NCBI GenBank assembly: GCA_021821365.1
Contig: JAKACN010000025.1
Span: 1-32,528 of the forward strand
Source: Pseudomonadota bacterium
Lineage (GTDB): Bacteria > Pseudomonadota > Gammaproteobacteria > Burkholderiales > Burkholderiaceae_D
DNA length: 32,528 nucleotides
Direction: 5' to 3'
Shown piece by piece: positions 16,662 to 24,141 of this stretch; the first letter of the stretch is position 1; every line of letters starts with the position of its first letter. The notes below the pieces were generated by a model. That model was not told the DNA's origin. It searched no databases and was given only the letters and a program-made list of their open reading frames with translations. Both the position numbers and the translations under genes were made by a program.

Positions 16662-16745
16662 GCGCCATTGCCCTTAAACTGTTATGGTCAAAAAAGCAGC
16701 CCGCTGTATCTTTGTCCATGTCGGCCTTCGATTCAGAATCAATCC

Positions 16746-18212
16746 ATGTCCGCCCAAATCAACCTGTACGAGCGCCTCGCCGATGAGCTGGGTGCGCTGA
16801 TCGAAAGCCGGGTGTTCGCGCCGGGCGACCGCTTGCCGTCGATCCGGCACCTGTCGCAGCAGAAGCGCCTGTCGATCAGCACGGTGATGCAGGCGCTGCG
16901 CTTGCTGGAAGACCGCGGCCTGGTGGATGCAAGGCCGCAGGCGGGCTTTTACGTGCGCCATCGCGCGCGCAACCTGGCGGCCGTGTGCGATTCGCACTGC
17001 ACGACCTTGCCGACCTATGTCGGCATCAACAATCTGCTCATGCGCGTACTGCGCGCCAACAAGACGCCCGGCGCGCTGCAGCTCGGCCTGTCATGGCCGC
17101 CGGACGAACTGTTGCCGGTCAAGCGCCTGCAGCAGATCATGGCATCGACAGCGCGGCGCGCACCGGAACTGCTGGCGCAGGATGGCTGCTTCGATACCAA
17201 CGAGCCGCATTTCGTCCGCCAGGTAACCCGACGCGCGCTCGACTGGGGACGCATCGATCCGCAGGAAATCATCGCGACCAACTCCTGCACCGAAGCGATA
17301 AGCCTGGCATTGCGTGCGGTGGCCAAACCCGGCGACACGGTCGCCATCGAATCGCCGACCTACTTCGTGCTGCTGCAGCTGATCGAAAGCCTGGGCATGA
17401 AAGCACTGGAGATACCGACCGATCCGAAAACCGGACTGTCGATCGACGCGCTGGAACTCGCCATGCGCGAAGGCCTGGTGCAGGCCTGCCTGCTGGTGCC
17501 GAACGTGAACAATCCGCTCGGCAGCATCATGCCGGAGGAGAGCAAGAAGCGCCTGGCGGGGCTGGTGTCACGCTACGACATTCCACTGGTGGAAGACGAC
17601 GTGTACGGCGACCTGTGCTTCATGGCGGAGCGTCCTTGGCCGGTGAAGGCCTATGACACGAGCGGCCATGTGTTGCTGTGCTCCTCGTTTTCGAAAGTGG
17701 CGAGTCCGTCGCTGCGCGCCGGATACATCCTTGCAGGACGCTACACGCAGGAGGTGGCGTTCCTGAAGAACGTCTCCAGCGGCGGCAACAGCGTATTCAT
17801 CCAGGCCGTGCTGGCCGACTACATCGGCAGCAGCAGCTACGACAACCAGGTCCGGCGCATCCGGCGCACGATGACGCAACGCATCGCGCGCATGTCGGAT
17901 GCGGTATCCGAATTCTTTCCGGCGGAATGTTCGGTGTCCGCGCCGCAGGGCGGCTTCGTGTTATGGATTGCGCTGCCCGAGGGCGCCGATGCAATGGCGC
18001 TGCATGAGCAGGCGATAGAGCACAGGATTGCCTTCATGCCGGGTCCGCTGTTCTCCGCGTCGGGCCGGTTCGGCAACTGCATCCGCATCAACTGCGGCAA
18101 TGCGTGGAGCAGCGAAGTGGACCATGCGGTGCGCTGCCTGGGCACGCTGGTGCGGCAGTCGCTCGACCGTGTGCCGCTGCGCCCCATGGCGAAACTGGCC
18201 AGGGCTAGCTAG
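16746..18212 (+). CDS. MocR-type regulator: GntR HTH fused to PLP aminotransferase fold
   Basis: 488-residue regulator. Winged HTH of GntR type at about 4-75 (APGDRLPSIRHLSQQKRLSI and following STVMQALRLLEDRGL), linked to a fold-type I aminotransferase domain from ~110. PLP site residues: the NNPLGS loop, VEDDVYGDL with the pyridine-contacting Asp, and SSFSKV with the Schiff-base Lys 317. Start at 16746 because the HTH begins immediately; the longer frame has no ribosome-binding site. Divergent from DUF2917. Effector is likely PLP-linked to an amino compound, unidentified. Its stop overlaps the stop of the convergent J-like gene. Confidence 0.92.
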   Translation: MSAQINLYERLADELGALIESRVFAPGDRLPSIRHLSQQKRLSISTVMQALRLLEDRGLVDARPQAGFYVRHRARNLAAVCDSHCTTLPTYVGINNLLMRVLRANKTPGALQLGLSWPPDELLPVKRLQQIMASTARRAPELLAQDGCFDTNEPHFVRQVTRRALDWGRIDPQEIIATNSCTEAISLALRAVAKPGDTVAIESPTYFVLLQLIESLGMKALEIPTDPKTGLSIDALELAMREGLVQACLLVPNVNNPLGSIMPEESKKRLAGLVSRYDIPLVEDDVYGDLCFMAERPWPVKAYDTSGHVLLCSSFSKVASPSLRAGYILAGRYTQEVAFLKNVSSGGNSVFIQAVLADYIGSSSYDNQVRRIRRTMTQRIARMSDAVSEFFPAECSVSAPQGGFVLWIALPEGADAMALHEQAIEHRIAFMPGPLFSASGRFGNCIRINCGNAWSSEVDHAVRCLGTLVRQSLDRVPLRPMAKLARAS

Positions 18213-18582
18213 CCGGCTGTTGCACTACGGGCACCGATGTGCGCGGCAATGCCGTCGACGCCTGCATCCGGCCTACCACGCTGCCGCCGATCAGCGACAG
18301 GCCGGCAACCAGGAGCAGAATGCATGCGGCCATGCGCAGACGTTCGCGCGACTGCCGCCGGGCATGCGCCTGCTGGTGCAGCTGCTGGTCATAGTCCAGG
18401 CGCCGGCTCGGCGAAGACAGCGTCAGGTAGGCTTCCCGCAGCGCCCGCAAGCATGCCGGATCCCGCCCGCCCGTGGTGGCGGTGCCGGCGATGTGCTCAT
18501 TCAATGCGCTGCGGTAAGCGTGCTCGATATCGATCGTCAACGCTTCGCGATCGACCTCCAGCACATCGTAATGCGTTTTCAT
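18205..18582 (-). CDS. J-like domain membrane protein lacking HPD, 125 aa
   Basis: Starts MKTHYDVLEVDREAL and continues with an ALREAYLTLSSPSRRLDYDQQL segment, matching helices I and III of a DnaJ J-domain (residues 4-68). The HPD tripeptide needed to stimulate DnaK ATPase, expected near residue 33, is absent; the loop reads NEHIAGTATTGGRDP. A single transmembrane helix follows at ~84-105 after a basic stretch, then a short tail. Probably a J-like protein anchored in the inner membrane, without classic co-chaperone activity. No clear ribosome-binding site. The gene ends in a palindrome, GGCTAGCTAGCC, shared with the convergent MocR gene. Confidence 0.7.
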   Translation of the reverse strand: MKTHYDVLEVDREALTIDIEHAYRSALNEHIAGTATTGGRDPACLRALREAYLTLSSPSRRLDYDQQLHQQAHARRQSRERLRMAACILLLVAGLSLIGGSVVGRMQASTALPRTSVPVVQQPAS

Positions 18583-18860
18583 CGCGTCATCGGATGTCTG
18601 TTCGGGAGGTCGCACTTTATCCAAGGCGCCTGTACGCAACAATCCCGCGAATATGGGATCCGCACTGCAACGCCTTCGCCGGTGCGCCGCAGCCATGTTG
18701 CAGATGCACAATCCTTGTCTTCCTGCGCGCATAAATGCTTTATTATTGGAAAGACTTGGTTGACGAAAATCAACATGGCAGGCTGCTGAAAGAGGCAGCG
18801 AGCGATTTGAACAACTGCCTGCCCCGTGCCGGCCCCTGCTTGACCGACAGATACGATGCC

Positions 18861-20078
18861 ATGACAAAAAATCATCCGGTTCCGATCGGCGATCTTCGCT
18901 TCCTGATCGCCGAAGACGATGCGTTCCAGCGCCACTGGTTGAATGTGATGCTGTGCAAGCTCGGCGCGCGCCACATCGCCGAAGCGGAAAACGGCCGCGT
19001 TGCACTCGCCTTGCTGCAGGACCGCGGCACGGCCTTCGACATCAGTTTCATCGACCTCAACATGCCGGACATGGACGGCATCGAGCTGGTGCGCCATCTC
19101 GCCAACGGCGATCACCGGACGGCGGTCGTGCTCACCAGCGCGCTCGGCTCCGCCCTGCTGTTTTCCGTGGAAACGATGTCGAAAGCCTATGGCGTCCACC
19201 TGCTCGGCACCTTCGAAAAGCCGGCGACACCCGAAGTGCTGCAAGCCCTGATTGCCCGATACGAACCGCGCGAAGCGCGCCAGGATCGCATCAGGAAATC
19301 CTTGCCGGTATTGACGCTGCAGGAGATCCGCGACGGCATCCGCGCCGGGCAGTTCGAACCGTTCTATCAGCCCAAGGTCGAGCTGGCGACCGGCAAGGTG
19401 AAGGCGGTGGAAGCCTTCGCCCGCTGGCATCATCCGCAATACGGACTGGTCACGCCGCCGGCCTTCATCCCCATTCTGGAAGCCAGCGGCCACATGGAAG
19501 ACCTGACCTGGGCCGTGGTCGAGCGCTCCATCGCGGCCTGCCGCGCCTGGCACGACCAGGGACTGATGCTGTCGGTGTCGATCAACCTGTCCGCCACCTC
19601 GCTGGCCGAGCCGGGCCTGGCGGAAAAGATCCTGACCTACATCACGCAGCACGGCATCGAGCCGCAATACTTCACGATCGAAATCACCGAGCTGATGGCG
19701 ATGACCGACGTGCCGGTCTGCCTGGAAAACCTGGCGCGCCTGCGCATGAAGGGTTTCGGCCTGTCGGTCGACGATTACGGCACCGCGCATTCCAACGTGC
19801 AGCAACTGTTGCGCATTCCCTTCCTCGACCTGAAGATCGACCGTTCGTTCGTTGCCGGTGCTTCGCAGAACAAACAGATGCACATCGCGCTCGGCTCCTG
19901 CCTGGAACTGGCGAAGAAGCTGCGGCGCAACTCGGTGGCGGTCGGCGTGGAGACACGGGAAGACTGGGATCTGCTGCGCGACCTGGGTTGCACCTATGCA
20001 CAGGGGTATTACATCGCCAAGCCGATGGAGCGCGATGCGATTCCCGGCTGGATCGAGGAATGGTCGCAATTTTTTTGA
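18861..20078 (+). CDS. REC-EAL response regulator, predicted catalytically defective
   Basis: 405-residue RocR-like protein. Receiver domain 12-135: acidic D19/D20, phospho-acceptor D65 in FIDLNMPDMDG, T92, K120 in FEKP. EAL domain ~150-395. Ligand and metal residues keep exactly RocR spacing: E184 (in EAF), N242, E274, D304, D305, K325 and Q381. The general base (RocR E352, in AEGVE) falls on V361 in AVGVET. All but the base are kept, so it may bind c-di-GMP without cleaving it. Start at 18861 is chosen because REC begins ~12 residues later; an in-frame ATG at 18735 would add 42 unrelated residues. No histidine kinase is adjacent. Confidence 0.9.
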   Translation: MTKNHPVPIGDLRFLIAEDDAFQRHWLNVMLCKLGARHIAEAENGRVALALLQDRGTAFDISFIDLNMPDMDGIELVRHLANGDHRTAVVLTSALGSALLFSVETMSKAYGVHLLGTFEKPATPEVLQALIARYEPREARQDRIRKSLPVLTLQEIRDGIRAGQFEPFYQPKVELATGKVKAVEAFARWHHPQYGLVTPPAFIPILEASGHMEDLTWAVVERSIAACRAWHDQGLMLSVSINLSATSLAEPGLAEKILTYITQHGIEPQYFTIEITELMAMTDVPVCLENLARLRMKGFGLSVDDYGTAHSNVQQLLRIPFLDLKIDRSFVAGASQNKQMHIALGSCLELAKKLRRNSVAVGVETREDWDLLRDLGCTYAQGYYIAKPMERDAIPGWIEEWSQFF

Positions 20079-20161
20079 CGTGGCTCAGTTTTTTCAGTGC
20101 GCCTTTTATCGGGCGGAGCTTGGCGTTACACTGAGCGATTACCTACCGCTGGTTCTGCATC

Positions 20162-20641
20162 ATGAAATTCGCCCATCTCGTTGAAATCAACGATCCGCTC
20201 AACCCCCTGATCGACCCGCTGACCCGTGAGCAACTGTGGCGCGGACTCGTCCTGCGCGCCGAACTGCCGACCGCCTTCGTACCCCACCTGGACCGTTGCA
20301 CCATCCTGGAAAAGTCGGAACTGTCGGTGTCGCGCGAGTTGCAATACGGCGAGCTGGTCGTGCGCGACCGCGTCACGTATCTGCCACAGGAGCAGGTCGT
20401 CTACCACGTGCCGCAGCAGAAGGATATTCCCGAATCGCAGCTGACGATGACCATCGAGGAACCTGAGCCGAACATCCTGTTCGTGCGCTTCGAATACGAC
20501 AATGGCGGCGGTGAAACGGAAAGCGCCACGGAGGCGATGTACAACGACTTCCGCCGCTCCGCTTACACCGAATCTGACATCGATACCATCAGGACGATCC
20601 GGGAAATGGCGGAAGACGGCCGGCTGGCGCAAGCGCGCTAG
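20162..20641 (+). CDS. AtaL-like SRPBCC family protein (DUF1857)
   Basis: 159-residue protein of the DUF1857/AtaL branch of the START/Bet v 1 (SRPBCC) fold. It opens with MKFAHLVEINDPLNPLIDPL and has the usual LTREQLWRGLVLRAE helix, alternating strands in the middle, and the TESDIDTIRTIREMAEDGRL end helix. The fold binds hydrophobic ligands in a cavity, but no substrate is known for this subgroup. It follows the REC-EAL gene by 83 bases on the same strand and may be co-transcribed. No strong ribosome-binding site precedes the ATG. Confidence 0.8.
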   Translation: MKFAHLVEINDPLNPLIDPLTREQLWRGLVLRAELPTAFVPHLDRCTILEKSELSVSRELQYGELVVRDRVTYLPQEQVVYHVPQQKDIPESQLTMTIEEPEPNILFVRFEYDNGGGETESATEAMYNDFRRSAYTESDIDTIRTIREMAEDGRLAQAR

Positions 20642-20657
20642 CCGCCGGCAAGATCGA

Positions 20658-20701
20658 CGGCGGGAGCGCACCGAGCGCACCGTTTACACGCGCTCCCGCC
20701 G
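20658..20701. terminator. 12-bp GC-rich hairpin between convergent genes
   Basis: CGGCGGGAGCGC (20658-20669) and GCGCTCCCGCCG (20690-20701) are perfect complements around a 20-base loop. The hairpin sits between the convergent SRPBCC and DUF2382 genes and could stop transcription from both sides. No T-run follows, so it may instead be a dispersed repeat. Confidence 0.55.
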
Positions 20702-20715
20702 GCTCTGCACGCATG

Positions 20716-21825
20716 TCAGTGACGATGTCCCGACACGCGTTCGGCGCCGTAGCGCACCGCATCCTTCACCTTGTCCCAGGCACTTTCCGGATGCTGCCGT
20801 TCCCAATCGCTGCGCAGGTCGGGCTCCGCGTCTTCCCAGCGATAGTTCCGGAAACGCTCGGTGCCGGCCATGCTGGACCCGTAGCGGTACGCTGCATCAT
20901 AGTCTTCGTAGCGCTCGCCCGTGGTGCCGTAAGCGCTCTGCCAGTGGTGGCGGAAATCGGCATCGTCGGCCGTCGCCTTCGATGCGCCTAGCTGTTCGAC
21001 GTCAACGTCGGTCCTGCGCACCGTGTCGTTCACATCCTGCGTTTCCTGCGTTACTTCCTTGCCGACCACGACTTCCTCGACCACGCGTGCGGTCTTCGAT
21101 ACCACCGGTTCCTCAGCGGTCTCGCGCAGTTCGACCGAACCTTCCTTGAAGGCGGCCAGATCGGCCTCGCTCGCCGGCTGGTCGACCGGGCGGCGATCGA
21201 CGTTCACATGCTCCTGGCGCAGCTCGACGGTCTCATGCACCGGCTTTTCCCGCACGCGGGTGTAGACACGCACGCCGCCGCGCTGCACTTCGCGCTTGCC
21301 GACGCGCAGTTCTTCCTCGACCACCGGGATGCGCGTCTCGCCCTCGCGCGCCTGTTGCCGGATCGTCTCCGGCGCAGTGCCGGCGTTGCGTTCCTGCGCA
21401 TATCGTTGGCGCTCCGTGTCGATCTCGCTCTGGGTATACCGCGGCGCATTCTCGTCATAGCCGGCCCAGCCCTGGCTGCGCCATTGCGCGGCGCGCTCTT
21501 CGATGTCCACCGGGTCATAGCGGTTCATGACTTCGATCGCGCGGTCGCGTTCCTCATCGTCGTCCGCGTCCACGGTCAACACGCAACTTCCGCGGCGCAC
21601 CGCTTCCGCATACACGTCGCGTTCCTCGCGGCGCTCGTCCATCCCGAACAGCGAGCGGAAAAAATTGCCGATCGCGCTGCCGCCCGTTTTCGTTGTTGTC
21701 GCCTCGGTTTCGGACTCCGGGCTCAGTTCCACCTCGTCGCGGGAAAATCCGCTGGCGAGCAATTCGTTCATCGCGTTCTGCGCCTGTGCGTAACTGTCAT
21801 ATACGCCAACTACCGTGTTCTCCAT
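20716..21825 (-). CDS. YsnF/AvaK-type DUF2382 stress protein, 369 aa
   Basis: N-terminal ~105 residues resemble the general stress protein 17M domain (TVVGVYDSYAQAQNAMNELL start, SRDEVELS, then RRGSCVLTVDADDDEERDRAIEVM). A DUF2382 domain follows at about 160-270, beginning IPVVEEELRVGKREVQRGGVRV, with its strand-rich repeats of Glu, Val and Arg. The C-terminus is acidic and aromatic (YEDYDAAYRYGSS). Start at 21825 is supported by AGGAGA eight bases upstream. The domain is linked to stress response and photosynthetic-reaction-centre-like PRC barrels in other proteins, but no biochemical function is known. It is followed (upstream on this strand) by a second DUF2382 gene, 84 bases away. Confidence 0.85.
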   Translation of the reverse strand: MENTVVGVYDSYAQAQNAMNELLASGFSRDEVELSPESETEATTTKTGGSAIGNFFRSLFGMDERREERDVYAEAVRRGSCVLTVDADDDEERDRAIEVMNRYDPVDIEERAAQWRSQGWAGYDENAPRYTQSEIDTERQRYAQERNAGTAPETIRQQAREGETRIPVVEEELRVGKREVQRGGVRVYTRVREKPVHETVELRQEHVNVDRRPVDQPASEADLAAFKEGSVELRETAEEPVVSKTARVVEEVVVGKEVTQETQDVNDTVRRTDVDVEQLGASKATADDADFRHHWQSAYGTTGERYEDYDAAYRYGSSMAGTERFRNYRWEDAEPDLRSDWERQHPESAWDKVKDAVRYGAERVSGHRH

Positions 21826-21909
21826 GATGAATCTCTCCTGTGAAGTAATTGCCCGGCGCCCCGCCGGATCCTGGGTGAGTGGTGCGCCGAACGCATATCC
21901 CGTGCCCGC

Positions 21910-22551
21910 TTACCGATGCTCGCGTTCCCGCCCCTCGTCGAAGCGCTCGACGGCGATGTGCTCGGTACGCAACAGGACCTTCTGCGGCGCCCGCACCGCT
22001 TGCCGCTCGCGCGTGATGCGCACTTCTTCCTTCAGGACGAGCTGCTTCTGCACGACCAGCACTTCCTCCAGCACCGGCACCACCAGCGTGTCGCCTTCGT
22101 AACGCGCCTGCGGCAGTTCCGACTCGGGCACGATGCGCCCAACCGGCACATGCTCGACCTTCAGTTCCTCATGCATCAGCGGCTGATCGACCACGCTCTC
22201 ATGCGCTTCGACCGTCTTGTGAATGCGTACCCCGCGGCCGGTATCGATCACGCGCCTGGCCACCTGCAGTTCCTCTTCCATCACCGGGAAACTCATCTGC
22301 AACGGCTGCTGCGGCTGGCCGGACGCGTGGAAGGCAAACGGAAGGCGGTAGACGCCCTCGTTCTGTTGGGACATGAGGCTCATGGGGACAAGCACCTGCG
22401 TGCCGTCGGGCAGCCGCACCCAGGCGTGCGGATCCGATTCGACCTGCTGCACACCGATGATGGATGCGTTGTTGCCCTGCGCGTCGATCACGGTCGCATG
22501 CGCGAGCTTATCGGTCAGTGTGGCGTCTCCGCCGGCGGGGACATGCTCCAT
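21910..22551 (-). CDS. DUF2382 domain protein, 213 aa
   Basis: The first half (about 15-85) has a PRC-barrel-like short beta domain (ATVIDAQGNNASIIGVQQVESD, VRLPDGTQVLVPMSLM). The second half (~100-205) is DUF2382: FPVMEEELQVARRVIDTGRGVRI, then VPVLEEVLVVQKQLVLKEEVRI. Start at 22551 is chosen because GGAAAG lies ~8 bases upstream; a start at 22587 (MAFPLTEW) is possible. It is the first gene of a likely two-gene minus-strand unit with the 369-residue DUF2382 protein and is divergent from the glycine-zipper gene. A 16-bp palindrome CTGCAT-GCGG-ATGCAG (22623-22638) lies in the divergent region. Confidence 0.82.
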   Translation of the reverse strand: MEHVPAGGDATLTDKLAHATVIDAQGNNASIIGVQQVESDPHAWVRLPDGTQVLVPMSLMSQQNEGVYRLPFAFHASGQPQQPLQMSFPVMEEELQVARRVIDTGRGVRIHKTVEAHESVVDQPLMHEELKVEHVPVGRIVPESELPQARYEGDTLVVPVLEEVLVVQKQLVLKEEVRITRERQAVRAPQKVLLRTEHIAVERFDEGREREHR

Positions 22552-22762
22552 CGCTTGCGCTTTCCACTCTGTCAAAGGGAAAGCCATGCATGCAATTAAC
22601 GGGCCGGCACATGGCGGGAGATCTGCATGCGGATGCAGCAGTCGCAAGCGAGTTTTTACCACCCGTCGCGGAAAAAATTACACGGCGAGCATGGGCCAGA
22701 ACTATTCGTAAAGCCTGCCCTCTCATTCCATTCATTCTGTCGCTTCTCGGAAGGAGGTTGAC

Positions 22763-23362
22763 GTGACAAGCATCATTGCAGGACGGTTCCAGCTGCAAAC
22801 CGAAGTCGAGGATGCGATCGAAGAATTGCAGCGAGCCGGATTCGCGCGCGAGGGCATTTCCGCGTTTTACGTAAATCCCCCCGGACAACACCATACCTTC
22901 CCCATCGGCGGCGACCGCGCGGAATCGCCGGGAGCGAAAGAATCCGGCAAGGGCGTGGCCGCGGGCGCAGCGGCCGGCGCCGCCGCGGGACTTGCCGCGG
23001 CGCCCTTCCTCGGGCCGGTCGGCGCGGTCACCGGCAGCCTGGTCGGCGCGCATGTCGGCGGCCTGGTCGGCGGCCTGTCGCAAATGAAGGAGCGCGGCGA
23101 AACCGGCGAGCATGCGGAAGATGTGGAAAACGCAGCACCGATCCGCAAGGCCGGCATGATGATCGCCGTCGCGACCGGTGACCACGACCAGGAAGGGTGC
23201 GCCATCAATGTGCTGCGTTCGCTCGGCGCGGCCGACATCGAACGCGCGCAGGGCACCATCGAAAATGGCGACTGGCGCGACTTCAACCCGGTGTCATCGC
23301 CGGAACTGATCGAACCTTCACCAGATCAGCCTCGCCCCGAGCAGCCGTATCGGAGGCCGTGA
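22763..23362 (+). CDS. Glycine-zipper stress protein (general stress 17M-like), 199 aa
   Basis: GTG start at 22763 with a near-perfect AAGGAGG six bases upstream. Residues 4-38 (IIAGRFQLQTEVEDAIEELQRAGF) look like the 17M-type helix-strand fold also seen at the start of the 369-residue DUF2382 neighbour. Residues ~65-115 form an Ala/Gly-rich glycine zipper (AAGAAAGAAAGLAAAPFLGP, then GSLVGAHVGGLVGG), able to insert in membrane. A second alpha/beta segment (MMIAVATGDHDQEGCAINVLRSLGA) follows, then a Pro-rich tail. Known relatives are stress-induced and of unknown role. Together with the two DUF2382 genes it makes a small stress cluster around a shared divergent region. Confidence 0.82.
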   Translation: MTSIIAGRFQLQTEVEDAIEELQRAGFAREGISAFYVNPPGQHHTFPIGGDRAESPGAKESGKGVAAGAAAGAAAGLAAAPFLGPVGAVTGSLVGAHVGGLVGGLSQMKERGETGEHAEDVENAAPIRKAGMMIAVATGDHDQEGCAINVLRSLGAADIERAQGTIENGDWRDFNPVSSPELIEPSPDQPRPEQPYRRP

Positions 23363-23397
23363 GGATGTTTTCCGTGGACAATCCGCCTTTTAACAGA

Positions 23398-24141
23398 TCA
23401 TCCATCGATATGCGCAATCAGAGGCAGGTGGTCCGACGCAATGCGTGCCAGGCGTGTCGCATGCACCTCGACGTGCACGAGGCGGTGGCGGGGGCGGATC
23501 CAGATACGGTCGAGCGCAAAGATCGGCCTGCGCGAGGGAAAGGTGCGCGGCGCCGGCACGGCCTGGAAATGCGAAACCAGCCAGCGTAGCGACCTTCCCC
23601 AGACGAACCATTCATTGATGTCGCCGAGCAGGATGACCGGCATCTCCTCGGTATCGAATACCTGCAGCAGGCGGCGGATCTGCGCGCGGCGTTCGGCCGG
23701 ACGCAGGCCGAGGTGCGTCGCCACCACGCGCAGCAGGTGGCCATGGCAATCCACGTCCGCATCGAGCGCGCCGCGCGGTTCGCGGCTGCCGAAGGACAAG
23801 TCGATGGTGCGCATCGACAGGATCGGATAGCGGGTCAGCACTGCGTTGCCGTAGCGCCGTTCGGGACGATCGCAGGCCGGCCCCTCCGCGGCAATGAAAC
23901 CGGTCGCTTCCTGCAGCATGGCCAGCACGTTGGGCGTCCTGCTGTCGCCGAGCGGAACTTCCTGCAGCGCAATGATGTCGGCCTTGATCTCGTGCAGCAC
24001 GTCCGCCACGCGCTCGGGCGCGAAACCGCCATCGGTGCCGACCGCACCGTGGATGTTGTAGGTGGCGATGGTCAGCGGCCAGGGATCGACGTCGGCTACG
24101 GCTTGCCGCAGCGGCGGCGCATCGGCAACATGTTCAATCAT
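23398..24141 (-). CDS. Endonuclease/exonuclease/phosphatase (EEP) family protein
   Basis: 247 residues of the EEP (DNase I-like) fold. Motifs: TIATYNIHGAVG with the metal-site Asn, IIALQEV with the catalytic Glu, THLGLRPAERRAQI, LLGDINEW with the Asp/Asn pair, LDRIW, and SDHLPL with the final Asp-His. This metal-dependent fold cuts phosphodiesters in DNA, RNA or lipids. Its start overlaps the stop of the PLD-VTT gene (ATGA, 24138-24141), so the pair is translationally coupled. The partner gene and typical pairing suggest a role in lipid headgroup or phosphodiester processing rather than DNA repair, but this is inference. Confidence 0.88.
   Translation of the reverse strand: MIEHVADAPPLRQAVADVDPWPLTIATYNIHGAVGTDGGFAPERVADVLHEIKADIIALQEVPLGDSRTPNVLAMLQEATGFIAAEGPACDRPERRYGNAVLTRYPILSMRTIDLSFGSREPRGALDADVDCHGHLLRVVATHLGLRPAERRAQIRRLLQVFDTEEMPVILLGDINEWFVWGRSLRWLVSHFQAVPAPRTFPSRRPIFALDRIWIRPRHRLVHVEVHATRLARIASDHLPLIAHIDG

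Noticed and set aside
18579-20069. 496-codon minus-strand open frame
   Set aside because: Antisense to the REC-EAL gene, which has complete conserved motifs.
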